Assembly: GCA_947492955.1 (NCBI GenBank)
Contig: CANLOV010000017.1
Span: 1 to 37,582 of the forward strand
DNA length: 37,582 nucleotides
Direction of reading: 5' to 3'
From: an uncultured Cellulophaga sp.
Lineage (GTDB): Bacteria > Bacteroidota > Bacteroidia > Flavobacteriales > Flavobacteriaceae
Shown here piece by piece: positions 15,136-25,349 of the stretch. Position numbers and translations under genes: made by a program. A model generated the notes under the pieces. It was not told the origin of the DNA and searched no databases. It was given only the letters and a program-made list of their open reading frames with translations. Position 1 is the first letter of the stretch, and the number at the start of each line of letters is the position of its first letter.

Positions 15136-16533
15136 TCATGATTGGCCAATCCTATAATATTTAAAGCCAATTTTTTCAAGTTTTTCTTTATTTAACAGTC
15201 TTCTCCCATCAAATATAAATGCTGGTTTCAACATTTCATCATAAATAGCCTCCCAATCATATGTCTTAAATTCATCCCATTCAGTCATAATAGCTATAGC
15301 ATGTGAACCACTTATATTATCCATATAATTTTTAGACACACTAAGCAAATCTCTATTTTCTTCAGGTTTTCTTGTATTTAAGTAATCAAGATCTCTATAT
15401 ATTATTCTTTCAGAAACCTGTGGATCATATACCGTAATTTGGGCTCTCTCATCCAATAAAGCATCAGCTACATAAATAGATGCAGATTCTCGCGTGTCAT
15501 TAGTATCTTTTTTAAAAGCCCATCCGAAAAATGCTATTTTTTTTCCAGACACTGTATTATACAATGTAGTTATAATATTTTCTGCAAATCTCTTTTTTTG
15601 ATAATCATTCATTATAATTACTTGCTCCCAATAATCTGCTACTTCGGGCAAACCAAAACTTTTTGCTATGTAAACTAAATTTAAAATATCTTTCTGAAAG
15701 CATGACCCACCAAAACCAACAGAAGAATTTAGAAATTTTGAACCTATTCTAGAATCATAACCTATTGCTTTTGAAACCTCTTCAACGTTTGCATCTGTTT
15801 TTTCACATAATGCAGAAATAGAATTAATAGATGATACTCTTTGCGCTAAAAACGCATTAGCAACAAGCTTGGAAAGTTCTGATGACCATACATTAGTCTG
15901 TAAAATACGCTCTTTGGGTAACCAATTTTCATATATAGAACTTAAAATATTTTTAGCTTCCTTTCCCTCTGATGTTTCATCTCCTCCAATTAATACTCTA
16001 TCTGCATTAAGCAAATCTTCAATAGCTGTACCTTCTGCTAAGAATTCTGGATTAGATAAAATCTCAAAATTGACACCATTTCCAGTATTCTCTAATATAT
16101 TTTTTATTGCCTCAGCAGTTCTGACTGGTAATGTTGATTTTTCAACTACAATTTTATCACTTTTGGCAACCTTAGCTATGTTTCTAGCACACAATTCTAT
16201 AAATTTTAAATCTGCTGCTTGCCCCTTACCTTTGCCATATGTTTTTGTAGGAGTATTAACTGATATAAAAATAATTTCTGCTTCTTCAATTGACTTATCA
16301 ACTTCTGTAGAAAAGAATAAATTTTTACCTCTAGTTGCTTGAATAATCTCTTTTAATCCTGGTTCATATATCGGTAAATTATCTAAATTTGAATCATTCC
16401 ATTGGGCAATTCGCTCTTCATTTATATCGACAACTGTTACTTCTATATGTGGACATTGGTTTGCTATTACAGACATAGTAGGTCCCCCTACATAACCAGC
16501 TCCGATACAACAAATTTTTGTGATTTTTTTCAT
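15136..16533 (-). CDS. ugd: UDP-glucose 6-dehydrogenase
   Basis: 465 aa, cytoplasmic. Oxidises UDP-glucose to UDP-glucuronate with two NAD+, feeding uronic acid into the polysaccharide locus next door. N-terminal Rossmann motif GAGYVGG at 11-17; [10 protein letters not shown] and [10 protein letters not shown] in the first domain; [12 protein letters not shown] with Lys222; catalytic Cys278 in [14 protein letters not shown]-terminal [15 protein letters not shown] and FDGRRLL. The two-residue FLAQR text, the IPIYEPGL-like motif and the 465-residue length match the animal-type UGDH group found in many Flavobacteriia rather than the shorter E. coli type. It reads away from the operon starting at 21,590, so it is transcribed separately. 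Confidence 0.96.
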   Translation of the reverse strand: MKKITKICCIGAGYVGGPTMSVIANQCPHIEVTVVDINEERIAQWNDSNLDNLPIYEPGLKEIIQATRGKNLFFSTEVDKSIEEAEIIFISVNTPTKTYGKGKGQAADLKFIELCARNIAKVAKSDKIVVEKSTLPVRTAEAIKNILENTGNGVNFEILSNPEFLAEGTAIEDLLNADRVLIGGDETSEGKEAKNILSSIYENWLPKERILQTNVWSSELSKLVANAFLAQRVSSINSISALCEKTDANVEEVSKAIGYDSRIGSKFLNSSVGFGGSCFQKDILNLVYIAKSFGLPEVADYWEQVIIMNDYQKKRFAENIITTLYNTVSGKKIAFFGWAFKKDTNDTRESASIYVADALLDERAQITVYDPQVSERIIYRDLDYLNTRKPEENRDLLSVSKNYMDNISGSHAIAIMTEWDEFKTYDWEAIYDEMLKPAFIFDGRRLLNKEKLEKIGFKYYRIGQS

Positions 16534-16574
16534 GGTATTATTTCTAATTATATTGTGACAAAGGTTGTTAAATG

Positions 16575-16604
16575 ATTTTATCTAACTATTATAAATTAGA
16601 TAAA
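16575..16604. promoter_or_regulatory. Perfect 10-bp hairpin upstream of ugd
   Basis: TTTTATCTAA (16575-16584) and TTAGATAAAA (16595-16604) with a 10-nt loop, 42-71 nt upstream of the ugd ATG. A third half-site, TTAGATAAG, follows at about 16616. Operator or leader hairpin; function inferred from position only. Confidence 0.35.
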
Positions 16605-16782
16605 AAGGTTATAAAATTAGATAAGCTGAACGAAAATAATTTCATATCACCCATGTAAAATTTAATGAATGAAAATAAATATATCAATTTACAAAAAATG
16701 ACAACAATTATAAAAATTCTTGTTTTTTGTTAATTCAGTAATATTATTTCAACATCTCCTTTTAATCTATATATTTTTTTGA

Positions 16783-16790
16783 CAAAAATA
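16783..16790 (-). promoter_or_regulatory. Candidate Bacteroidota -7 element for ugd
   Basis: On the minus strand the bases read TATTTTTG, fitting TAnnTTTG, with TTG about 21 nt upstream. It lies ~250 nt before ugd. The match is short and the sequence AT-rich, so this is tentative. Confidence 0.25.
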
Positions 16791-17356
16791 GTGAGTTTAA
16801 TTATTGATTTGCAATAAAAACCATACATTTTTAAAACCTTTGATACATTCTTTTAATTAAATTACACTATCACAAAATCATAACTCTAATTACCAAATTT
16901 TATTACATACAAAATAATCAACTCAATCTAATTACAAAAAACAAATGGCTTAACGAGTAAATCTTCTCAATAGACATTAACATCTTTGTATTATATAATA
17001 TTTGGTTATCCCTATAATCAAGGAGTTCTTTTATAATTTAAACTAAAGTTGGCTATACGGGAATCATAAGCTATTACTTTAATAAGAAATTATCATTTTA
17101 TTTCTTAGAATAATCCATATACTCATCAGTCATTTAATTACATATATTTCCTATTCCATGACTCTAAGACACTACAAACATAAAGTACTTAGTCTAATAA
17201 CGCTTACCTAGCTCAAGAAACCTCACTTTTAATTCCTTAAAACTCTTCTCTATTAATTCTTTCTTTACAATAGCACCAACATTCAGTAAAGAACAAATTT
17301 ACAAACATATAATCTTTACTAATTGTTACTTTTCAATACATATACCCATTGGACAT

Positions 17357-18233
17357 TTAGGCTATATTAATTTTTAGCTTATTGACATTTCTATTGTATA
17401 TAAACTTATTTATGTATTGAATCAAAGTCAAAGCAGTTGTTTTACTAAGTATTCTAGTTTTGTACCCCTCGAAAGATTTCGCATAATTATTACGAATCAT
17501 AAACTGGTCTCATAATTGAAAAAACAAAGTTTCTATTCTTTTTCTAGATTTCAAAAATATAAATGGTTGTCTTATAATTCTTATGTTTTATTCTCATTGG
17601 AGTTTCTAATTTAATATTACACTTTTGAAATAAACCTAGTTGATAATCAGTAGTTAAATAACCTTTATCTACTAATAGAGTTCAGTCAGACATTTGATTT
17701 TTAATATCTTTTAGATAATGAATATCATGGACTTATGCTTTTGAAAAATCAAAACTTGAAATGATACCATTTACAGAACAAACAGCGTATAATCTATATC
17801 CATAATATCTAGTTGCTTGGCTCACACAGTAACCTTTGTCAGGACTGGTTTCAAAATTAGATTTACAAATGGTTCTTCTAGAAGATCTTGATAATTTATA
17901 TACTTCAAGAGACATACTATCGATGACAAAATAATCTTCAAATTCTAAAAAATTTGAAGATTATTTTTGACGAACTCTTTCATGAAACTCAAAGAGTTTA
18001 CGTTTTCTATGATTGTAAACAGAACGTTCTATTCTTTACTTTAACTCTTCAGGTAAAACTCTAAATAATTGGCATTCACTATCAAAATTTATATATTTAG
18101 AAGTTAAATTAATAGCAACCAATTCTTTATCTGATAATTTAGGCTTTCTTATTTAAAATAAATAATTAGATGGAATATCTAACTTGTTTAATACTTCGAG
18201 GATTTTATCGTAATTTTCTTGGAAGTTATGCAT
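17357..18233 (-). pseudogene. Decayed IS982-family transposase
   Basis: On the minus strand from ATG at 18233 the frame reads MHNFQENYDKILEVLNKL, a stop after SNYLF, then IRKPKLSDKELVAINLTSKY and FDSECQLFRVLPEELK. Further on comes the conserved KGYCVSQATRYYGYRLYAVC with SVNGIISSFDFSKA (around 17735-17830), DKGYLTTDYQ, then CNIKLETPMR. The end (MIRNNYAKSFEGFKT, NKFIYNRNVNKL) is in shifted frames. Order and text match IS982-type DDE transposases, and the total span (877 bp) equals a full-length ~290 aa gene, so it decayed by stops and frameshifts rather than deletion. It cannot make a working enzyme. Confidence 0.82.
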
Positions 18234-18620
18234 GTTCAATTGTTGTGTGGCAAGTATAATTTACTGTTTTAATAACAGTTTGCACAACTTTTTCTAAATA
18301 CACAACGGCTTATATATATTCTTTTAAACATCTCTAAATAATATAAAATGATACTTAACACTCAAAATTATGTAAATCATTAAGACAAGAAATTACATCA
18401 GTATTTACTTTTTATCCTACAACAAAAAAAAAAGGAAGTTTTTTTTAGAAGCCAAAGTAAGATAGCTTCAACTATTTTTATGGCTAATAAATCTTATTTT
18501 TTCACAAAAAAGCCTCCTAAACACCACTTACAATGTATTTCATCGAAAAAAATAGCTTTTCAACAAAAAAATAAATATCATTGTAGTCCCAAAGCTTACA
18601 TAAACACAAAAAACCTTTTG
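18234..18620. other. Non-coding stretch upstream of the toroid lipoprotein
   Basis: Likely holds the other end of the IS982 remnant and the promoter of the next gene. The reading frame is open upstream of ATG 18621 back to 18480, but that text is lysine-rich and has no signal-like character, so I treat it as leader. Confidence 0.5.
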
Positions 18621-20342
18621 ATGAAAAAAATTAATTTATTATTCTTATCCTTCTTCATTATATTAAACAATAATTCATGTTCCAAAGATGGAGAAAATTT
18701 TTTTAATTTAGTAACAGAAGAAATTGCTACCACGCCTAATTCCACTAAAGATATAGAAAACAACACATTAACAATAAATGAAGATGAAAGCATAACTATA
18801 GATTTTTCTAAAGATGATACCTTAAACAAATCTTCAACATTAAAAAATATTACTCAACCTAAAAACGGTAAAGCTATAATAAAAGAAGAAAGTATTATAT
18901 ATACTCCTGAGTTTGATTTCAGTGGAGAGGATATATTTAACTACACCATAAACACAGAAGACTCTGAAGGAATAACTGAACAAGTAAACACTTTAAACAT
19001 ATATATAAAATCATCAAAAGATGCTATTGATGATAATGTAAAGACATCTTTTGAGACTGAAATTATTATTTTCCCTTTAAAGAACGATACTTTTAACAAA
19101 GAGTCAAATATTAGTATATCATCAATTGAACCTGCAAATCTGGGAATTGCTTCCATTAAAAATGATAATAGTATAATTTATACCCCTAATAAAGGTGAAG
19201 TAGGTTTCGATACTATTCATTATACTACTCAAATTATACACTCTAATAATATTATTACTACAGAAACAGCTTCTATAAATATTACAATAGAAAACAATAA
19301 TAACAATATTAATTCTAATGTATTATATTGGAAAAACCTTTTTGACAAAGAATGGATTGACAATGACAATCAAATAGATTTTGATGATGCCATTAGACTT
19401 TCTAAAAGTAAAAACTTAAATCAAGAATATTACTTTTTAGGCTATTATATTGATGGACTAGTTAAAATGTGGCAAGCTAGTGGTGATGATAAATATTTAG
19501 ATTCTGCATTACAGTTAATAAATCAAACAATAAACGATGCTTCTAATGTTGATCAAACCTATAAAGGATGGCCTAATTCTGAAAATAATGGCCACCCATT
19601 ATGGGATAGTTTCTATTGGAGACATGTTGCTACCTTATTAAGAATAATGTATAAATCTCCAAATTTAAGATCAAATAGAATATACCAAGAAGAATATGAC
19701 AAATTACTTTCATTTACAGAAAAAAACATATGGAATAGATATGATTTAAAAAGAAATGAAAACATATACAGAATAAACACTCATATGACATCGCATTGGG
19801 CAAGAATAGCAATGGAATTATACATAATAACTAACAAAGTCAAGTACAAAGAAGTTTTTGATAATATATCATTTAAAAATATACCTAATAGAGGATCTAG
19901 CTTAAGAAATCAACTAAAAAATAACCCTAATCAACCCTCTGCTTATATTTGGAACCTAGATTGGAATGGAAGTCAAATACAAGATACTAGTCATGCTGGG
20001 GCTATTATTAGCTTTTGGGTAGAAGCATACGACAATAATATGTATTGGAATAATGACGATATTACTGCTTTATGTTCAACTCTAAAAAATGTAATATGGA
20101 AAGATTCTGATGGCCAAAGATTTTATAAAAATATTGATAGAACAGGAGGCTATGAGTTGCATGGCAGAATACATGAATGGCTAAATTTAGGAAGATATGA
20201 CAAAACAATTCAAAATAGAATTAGAGAAAATTATACTGGAAAAAATTTAACTTATTATGGAATACAACCTATAGGCATCGCTGCTCTTAATGCTAAGATA
20301 TTAAGCGATGGCCACCCTATTTACCCAGAAATTCATAATTAA
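18621..20342 (+). CDS. Lipoprotein: tandem Ig/cadherin-like domains plus alpha-toroid domain
   Basis: 573 aa from ATG 18621, chosen because it puts a lipoprotein signal (LLFLSFFIILNNNSC) at the N-terminus; an upstream in-frame ATG (18480) would bury it. Residues ~45-130 and ~135-225 are two VCBS/cadherin-like modules (INEDESITIDFSKDDTLN; YTPEFDFSGEDIFNYTI; then GFDTIHYTT). From ~235 to the end is a helix-rich region with WKNLFDKEWIDND, GHPLWDSFYWRHVATLLR, HMTSHWARIAMELY and DTSHAGAIISFWVEAY, the texture of (alpha/alpha) toroid polysaccharide lyases and glucuronyl-epimerase-like proteins. I cannot name catalytic residues with certainty, though the conserved His/Trp/Tyr-rich motifs suit a carbohydrate-active enzyme. 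Its place beside ugd and a capsule operon suggests it trims or modifies the exported polysaccharide. Confidence 0.68.
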   Translation: MKKINLLFLSFFIILNNNSCSKDGENFFNLVTEEIATTPNSTKDIENNTLTINEDESITIDFSKDDTLNKSSTLKNITQPKNGKAIIKEESIIYTPEFDFSGEDIFNYTINTEDSEGITEQVNTLNIYIKSSKDAIDDNVKTSFETEIIIFPLKNDTFNKESNISISSIEPANLGIASIKNDNSIIYTPNKGEVGFDTIHYTTQIIHSNNIITTETASINITIENNNNNINSNVLYWKNLFDKEWIDNDNQIDFDDAIRLSKSKNLNQEYYFLGYYIDGLVKMWQASGDDKYLDSALQLINQTINDASNVDQTYKGWPNSENNGHPLWDSFYWRHVATLLRIMYKSPNLRSNRIYQEEYDKLLSFTEKNIWNRYDLKRNENIYRINTHMTSHWARIAMELYIITNKVKYKEVFDNISFKNIPNRGSSLRNQLKNNPNQPSAYIWNLDWNGSQIQDTSHAGAIISFWVEAYDNNMYWNNDDITALCSTLKNVIWKDSDGQRFYKNIDRTGGYELHGRIHEWLNLGRYDKTIQNRIRENYTGKNLTYYGIQPIGIAALNAKILSDGHPIYPEIHN

Positions 20343-20440
20343 TTTATTTTACAAGTTATAAACTAACTCTAAATAAAAAAACATACGACAAAATATTTTT
20401 ATTGGTTATTTTGTAATAAAAAATAATTGTAACATAAAAA

Positions 20441-20491
20441 TTTGAGTACCATTTTTAATTAGAAGATGATACTCTAAATGTTTATTTTTTT
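20441..20491 (+). terminator. Possible terminator after the toroid lipoprotein
   Basis: GAGTACCAT and ATGATACTC can pair (one bulge), followed by a T-rich run (GTTTATTTTTTTC). Weak but well placed. Confidence 0.35.
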
Positions 20492-20550
20492 CATATTTAA
20501 TATTTTTATTCTCACATAACAACTCCTTAACACAAAAACTCTTTGTAAAC

Positions 20551-20606
20551 AACCTCCGCCGTTAAAAACGAAGGCTTTGGTTTTCAGATTAGCTCCAAAG
20601 GGAGGC
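20551..20606. repeat. Hairpin-forming end of IS200/IS605 remnant 1
   Basis: GCC-GTTAAAAAC-GAAGGC and CTTTGG...CCAAAG form small adjacent hairpins just past the transposase remnant, as expected for a subterminal recognition hairpin of this family. Confidence 0.5.
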
Positions 20607-20613
20607 ATTAAGC

Positions 20614-21007
20614 TCATTCGTGATGTTCTTGATATTTCATATATCTCTTTATCATGTCCTCATACAAACCAACTATGCATACAAAATAACCTCTCAACCA
20701 AAAGTGATTACCTCAATATGGATTTTGTCTTAAACTTGGATAAGTCTTAAACAGCTTAATTACCATCTTACTTTTTAAAACACCCATGAACTCCGATATG
20801 GAAACCTTCGGTGGAATCGAACAAACTAAATGAATATGGCTTTTTTGTACGTTTATTTCTTGAATAATGACATCTTTCTAAGTACTGATTATCTGCGAAT
20901 CATTTTCTATTAATGACTTTACCATACCTTATATAACGCGAAAACGACATTTCGGAGCAAAAATCACATTTGTAGCACACATGTGTTAATTTTCTATATT
21001 TACTCAT
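20614..21007 (-). pseudogene. Decayed IS200/IS605 TnpA (Y1 HUH transposase)
   Basis: Minus strand from ATG 21007: MSKYRKLTHVCYKCDF, then frames shift. Further on KSHIHLVCSIPPKVSIS carries the metal-binding HxH pair (His-Ile-His), followed by ELMGVLKSKM-like text, LFKTYPSLRQNPY, an in-frame TGA where Trp is expected, GNHFWLRGYF, and EDMIKRYMKYQEHHE with the expected catalytic Tyr in the RYMKYQ helix. The order matches single-strand transposases of the IS200/IS605 family (~140-150 aa). Frameshifts and the TGA make it inactive. It separates the toroid lipoprotein from the polysaccharide operon. Confidence 0.82.
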
Positions 21008-21589
21008 CTTAAAAAAGTTTTAAATGGTAAACCTATAAAATAGCGAAGCCTTTAAAACATCTTCATCATATATAGAAGACAAAAAAGGAGCAATCTAAAA
21101 ATAATCAAGGATTACCCCTGAAAGAATTCCCTATTAGAGAAAAACCAACAACAGTAGTTTTGTCTAAATCTATTAGGAGATAGAAAAAAATATTCTTTAA
21201 TGAAAAAACTTACTTAAATCTAATAATGTATGAATCCAAAAAAGTAGAATTACTAAATTACTGGTATATTATAAAATAATCAGAATACTCACTTTGAAGT
21301 ACCAAAAACCATGTACATATTACTCCTATGCATTAAAACAGCTAACCATTAAAACAAAAAACCTTCAAAATTAAAGCTAATATTTATCATCATACGAACA
21401 GCCTCCTTATTTAAACTTTTAATTTCATGTAATTTAAAACAGTTAATCGTTTTTAAATTCTTTTTGTAGTTTTTTTAAAATTATGAAAGGTTTTTTTTTA
21501 ACCTTTGCAACTCTTAATATTTATTCTAGAAATAGGCATATTAAAACTAAACGATTAACTTTCATTTTTACATGAAAACCATCTAATAA
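21008..21589. other. Non-coding leader before the polysaccharide operon
   Basis: No credible ORF. It contains a hairpin AAAGGTT-(T7)-AACCTTT at 21486-21506 and an 11-bp inverted pair GTTAATCGTTT (21442-21452) / AAACGATTAAC (21549-21559) that encloses it. The pair may fold as one long stem around the smaller hairpin, directly upstream of the operon, which would suit a leader that controls readthrough; this is inference. Confidence 0.45.
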
Positions 21590-22789
21590 ATGATACTTAA
21601 AAATAAAAAAGGAAACAACTCTTATTATTTAGGGATATTTATTATAATAGTAATTATATGCTTAAATGCTTTAGGACAATATTTTAAATTCCAACAATTA
21701 ATTACTTTAGGATTAATTCCTCTCTTAAGTGTTATTGCATTTACTAAAGATGTAAAAGAATTTGCTCTACACAAAACAGAATTTAATTTATTTCTTTTTT
21801 TATTTTTAATAAGTTTCACCACGGCTTTCAATTATGTTGATTATGATAGTTACATGAGGAGTATGTATATTTTTTTAGGAGCTATATTATCTGCATATAT
21901 AGTTGTTGGACTAAACAAAACAAATAACTATATTTCTTTCTTTCACATTGGATACATATTATCAATTATTTTACTTTTTGCCATTATGTATATTAATGGA
22001 AATATAAGTTTAGTAAATTTCGCTTCTGTTGTTGATTATAGAGATAGATTCATGCTAAATGCAAATGCGTATTCTTATTATAGTGTATTTGCAAACTTTT
22101 CTTTATTCTATCTATACTTAAAAAATAAAAATAAATTATTATCTGTTCTTCTTATATTCTTACCTATACTTTTCTTAATCATATCTTTTACCACACAATC
22201 AAGATCAGGGTTATATCTTATCATTACAATCAATGTTATTTTTTGGGTTTTTATAAATAAATCAGAAAATAAAAGTAAATTAAAAAAATTATTTAAAACC
22301 ATAACCTTTTTCTTAATATTTACAATTGCATCAATAAAATTTATTGACATATATCAAAATTCAAGAATTAAAAATAGAATATCTACATACTCCGATAAAG
22401 TTGACCCAAGAGAAACTTTAATATCTGAAGGAATACATATATTTTCTGAAAATAGCATACTAGGTGTTGGTTTAGGGCAATTTCCATTTTATAATAGTCA
22501 TGGTCAATTTTCTCATAATTCATATATCGAAATTTTTGCAGAACAAGGATTTTTTGGAGGAATCGTCTTATTACTACTATTCGGGATACCTTTGTACAAA
22601 AGTATAATGAATTTAAGATTTGATATCAAAAATGAAATATTACGCTGCAATTTATTTTTCTTCATAATTTTCTTAGTATTTAATAATGTATACGTTTTTT
22701 ATAAGTTTCCTTTTTCTATGATGTATTTTTTTTTAATCGTAATGACACAAAATAAGTTAAATGACAAAGACTTCAAAACGCTTAACTAA
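21590..22789 (+). CDS. O-antigen/capsule polymerase, Wzy/O-antigen-ligase family
   Basis: 399 aa, inner-membrane protein with about ten to eleven membrane segments. It joins lipid-linked repeat units (polymerase) or, less likely, transfers chains to a core (ligase). Evidence: the family loop TTQSRSGLYLIITINVIFW after a hydrophobic helix, and the large periplasmic loop ENSILGVGLGQFPFYNSHGQ followed by FSHNSYIEIFAEQGFFGG, the classic Wzy/WaaL signature. Short hydrophobic helices close the protein. First gene of an eight-gene same-strand run; the next start follows after 18 nt. Wzy is favoured because a flippase and phosphoglycosyltransferase accompany it. Confidence 0.87.
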   Translation: MILKNKKGNNSYYLGIFIIIVIICLNALGQYFKFQQLITLGLIPLLSVIAFTKDVKEFALHKTEFNLFLFLFLISFTTAFNYVDYDSYMRSMYIFLGAILSAYIVVGLNKTNNYISFFHIGYILSIILLFAIMYINGNISLVNFASVVDYRDRFMLNANAYSYYSVFANFSLFYLYLKNKNKLLSVLLIFLPILFLIISFTTQSRSGLYLIITINVIFWVFINKSENKSKLKKLFKTITFFLIFTIASIKFIDIYQNSRIKNRISTYSDKVDPRETLISEGIHIFSENSILGVGLGQFPFYNSHGQFSHNSYIEIFAEQGFFGGIVLLLLFGIPLYKSIMNLRFDIKNEILRCNLFFFIIFLVFNNVYVFYKFPFSMMYFFLIVMTQNKLNDKDFKTLN

Positions 22790-22807
22790 ACAACAATTAT
22801 ATACACT

Positions 22808-24244
22808 ATGTCATCACTCAAATCAAAAGCAATAAAAGGATTTAGTTGGACAGCTCTAGAAGGTGTTTTCAGTCAAGGGTTCATGTTCATTGTAGGGATA
22901 GTTTTAGCAAGAAAATTATCCCCTGAAGACATTGGGATTATTGGAATAATAACAGCAATTGTAGCTGTATTAAACTCTGTAATAGAAGGTGGTTTTACAA
23001 GTGCATTAATTAGAAAAACAAATTCTAACGATAATGATTATAATACAGTTTTTTATACAAACTTGTTATCATCTTTAATAATTTATATCATTTTGTTTTT
23101 TTTATCTAATAAAATATCTATTTATTTTGAAATAGATATTTTATCTAAAATATTAAAAATATCGGGAATTATAATTATAATAAACGCTGTTACAATCATT
23201 CAAAAAACACTATTAAATAAGCTGTTAAATTTCAAAAAAATAGCTATTATATCAATAATCTCCTCTATAATTAGTGGAATTTCTTCAATTACATTAGTAT
23301 ACTCTGGTTTTGGAATATGGAGTTTAGTTTTTTTAATAGTTACTAGACCTCTTATAAATAGTATATTATTATGGATAACAACGAAATGGACTCCTAGTTT
23401 TATTTTTTCGACAAATAGTTTTAAAGAATTATTTGATTATGGTTACAAACTATTATTTACAAATTTGATTAATACTGCTTATAAAAATATTTATTATTTC
23501 ATTATTGGAAAATATTTTTCTCCAACAACTTTAGGCTATTACAGTAGGGCCGATCAATTTCAAATGCCTTTTTCAAGTAATATAACTTTAGCTATACGCA
23601 GAATTAGTTTCCCAATATTATCTGAATATCAAAATGATGAAAAAAATCTAAAAACTAAGTTTCTGAAATTTTTAAAGTTTAGTGTTTTTATCAACTTACC
23701 AATTATGATTACTATTATGGCAGCAGCAAAGCCTATTATTATACTTCTACTAGGTGAAAAATGGCACACAAGTATTTTCTACTTACAAATATTATGTATT
23801 CCAGGATTACTATATCCATTACAAATACTTCATTTAAATTTATTATTAATAAAAGGCTACTCTAATTTGAATTTGAGACTAGAAATTATAAAAAAAATAA
23901 TACTATTACCGTTAATATTTACAACTGCATTTTTCGGAATAAAATATATGTTGTATGGTTTAGTAACTTTTTCTATTATTGAACTTTTTATTAATAGTTT
24001 CTATACAAGAAAAATAATTAATTATTCGATAACAGAACAGATTAAAGATTTATTTATTTATTTCAAAATTTCATTCTTAACATTTATTACAATGTTTTCA
24101 ATTTCTCAACTGAATATAAATTTATATTTAATGTTTATTACACAATTAATATCTGGTTTATTAGTTTTTATCTTATTAAATGAATACTATAAAATAAATG
24201 AATATTTAGAAATTAAGAATAAAATAATTAATTTAAAAAAATAA
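22808..24244 (+). CDS. Polysaccharide flippase, Wzx-like (MOP superfamily)
   Basis: 478 aa with about 12-14 membrane segments. Flips the undecaprenyl-linked repeat unit to the periplasm. N-terminus KAIKGFSWTALEGVFSQGFM followed by VGIVLARKLSPEDIGIIGI is the standard start of the PST/Wzx group; SRADQFQMPFSSNI and FPILSEYQNDEKNLK in the middle are also typical. Placed between the polymerase and the first glycosyltransferase, with only 3 nt before the next start, so cotranscribed. Confidence 0.92.
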   Translation: MSSLKSKAIKGFSWTALEGVFSQGFMFIVGIVLARKLSPEDIGIIGIITAIVAVLNSVIEGGFTSALIRKTNSNDNDYNTVFYTNLLSSLIIYIILFFLSNKISIYFEIDILSKILKISGIIIIINAVTIIQKTLLNKLLNFKKIAIISIISSIISGISSITLVYSGFGIWSLVFLIVTRPLINSILLWITTKWTPSFIFSTNSFKELFDYGYKLLFTNLINTAYKNIYYFIIGKYFSPTTLGYYSRADQFQMPFSSNITLAIRRISFPILSEYQNDEKNLKTKFLKFLKFSVFINLPIMITIMAAAKPIIILLLGEKWHTSIFYLQILCIPGLLYPLQILHLNLLLIKGYSNLNLRLEIIKKIILLPLIFTTAFFGIKYMLYGLVTFSIIELFINSFYTRKIINYSITEQIKDLFIYFKISFLTFITMFSISQLNINLYLMFITQLISGLLVFILLNEYYKINEYLEIKNKIINLKK

Positions 24245-24247
24245 AAA

Positions 24248-25342
24248 ATGCCTTCTAAAATAAAAATTGCATTTCTATTAAGTGTCATAACAAAAAGAGG
24301 TGGGATTGGTAGGGTAACTTCTATTGTAACTGATGAATTAGAAAAAACAGGATTATATGATATACATATTATATCTTATTCTATAAAAGAGGATGAAGGT
24401 TATTCATGGAATAAAAATATAACTTTTCATAATTTGATAGGAAAAAGAATGTCTATGAAAAAAGGCATAATTAAGGCAACTCAAAATATAAGAGTCATTT
24501 TAAAAGATAATGATATAAAAATATTAGTAGCTGCTGGTTCAATTGTAGGTCCTTTAGCTTCTTTAGGTACTTATCTTTCTAAAACAAAATTAATATATTG
24601 GTCTCATTCCAGCTTTAAAGGTAGTACGAATAACAAATATAGAGTAATTAATGAGCATTTTACCGCAATATTTGCTAAATATGTTATTAGCTTAACAAAA
24701 GAAGATCAAATAAATTACAAAAAATTAACATTAGCCAGAAAAGTTTTTCAAATATATAACCCTATTGATTCTAGATTAAATAATCGTATAAATCAATATA
24801 ACCCTAAAACAAATAAAATTATAAGTGTAGGTAGATTAACTCATCAAAAAAATTTTGAAGGATTAATAGATATTGCTTCTCAACTATCACAAATAAATAC
24901 TAGTTTTTCATGGGACATATATGGCTCTGGAGAAGATGAAGAAATGTTATCTAAAAAAATAAAAGACAAAAAATTAGAAAACAAAGTCTTTTTAAAAGGA
25001 CAAAGTAATAATCTTTATAATTTGTATAATAATTATTCATTAATGGTCATGACATCTAGGTATGAAGGCTTTCCGATGAGTTTAATAGAAGGTATGGCTT
25101 GTAAACTTCCTTTAATAAGTTTTGACATTCAAACAGGTCCAAATGAAATAATAAGAAATGACATAAATGGTTATTTAATTAAGCCATTTGAAAACTTAAA
25201 AATGGCAAATAAAATAAACTCTCTTTTATTAGATTCAGAAAAAAGTTCCTTATTCTCTTCTAACAATAAACTTTTTTTAAGTGAATACAAGCTCGAATTT
25301 ATTATTAGTCAATGGGAAAGTATCTTCAAAAATTTTAATTAA
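24248..25342 (+). CDS. GT4-family glycosyltransferase
   Basis: 364 aa, peripheral membrane/cytoplasmic GT-B enzyme. N-terminal glycine-rich motif ITKRGGIGRVT (residues 16-26) and C-terminal donor-binding segment SVGRLTHQKNFEGLID, then YGSGEDEEML and the EX7E-type stretch SRYEGFPMSLIEGMACKLP. These place it in GT4 (retaining), adding one sugar of the repeat unit; donor and linkage cannot be read from sequence. Its stop is 7 nt before the start of the acyltransferase. Confidence 0.9.
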   Translation: MPSKIKIAFLLSVITKRGGIGRVTSIVTDELEKTGLYDIHIISYSIKEDEGYSWNKNITFHNLIGKRMSMKKGIIKATQNIRVILKDNDIKILVAAGSIVGPLASLGTYLSKTKLIYWSHSSFKGSTNNKYRVINEHFTAIFAKYVISLTKEDQINYKKLTLARKVFQIYNPIDSRLNNRINQYNPKTNKIISVGRLTHQKNFEGLIDIASQLSQINTSFSWDIYGSGEDEEMLSKKIKDKKLENKVFLKGQSNNLYNLYNNYSLMVMTSRYEGFPMSLIEGMACKLPLISFDIQTGPNEIIRNDINGYLIKPFENLKMANKINSLLLDSEKSSLFSSNNKLFLSEYKLEFIISQWESIFKNFN

Positions 25343-25349
25343 ATTAAGT

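Larger units (their letters stand above)
16534..17356. other. Non-coding stretch upstream of ugd
   Basis: AT-rich, no ORF on either strand that looks real. It contains the hairpin and promoter candidate listed separately; the part nearest 17,357 probably includes one end of the decayed IS982 element, but I could not define its terminal repeats. Confidence 0.6.

Noticed and set aside
15869-16342. A 157-residue frame on the + strand
   Set aside because: Lies wholly inside ugd on the other strand, which has complete catalytic motifs; it is a shadow.
18480-18620. Upstream in-frame ATG of the toroid lipoprotein
   Set aside because: It would place 47 lysine-rich residues before an otherwise textbook lipoprotein signal; ATG 18621 is preferred.
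25281-25349. Longer start for the acyltransferase
   Set aside because: It would overlap the preceding glycosyltransferase by ~60 bp; ATG 25350 starts right at the conserved KLDGLRG motif.
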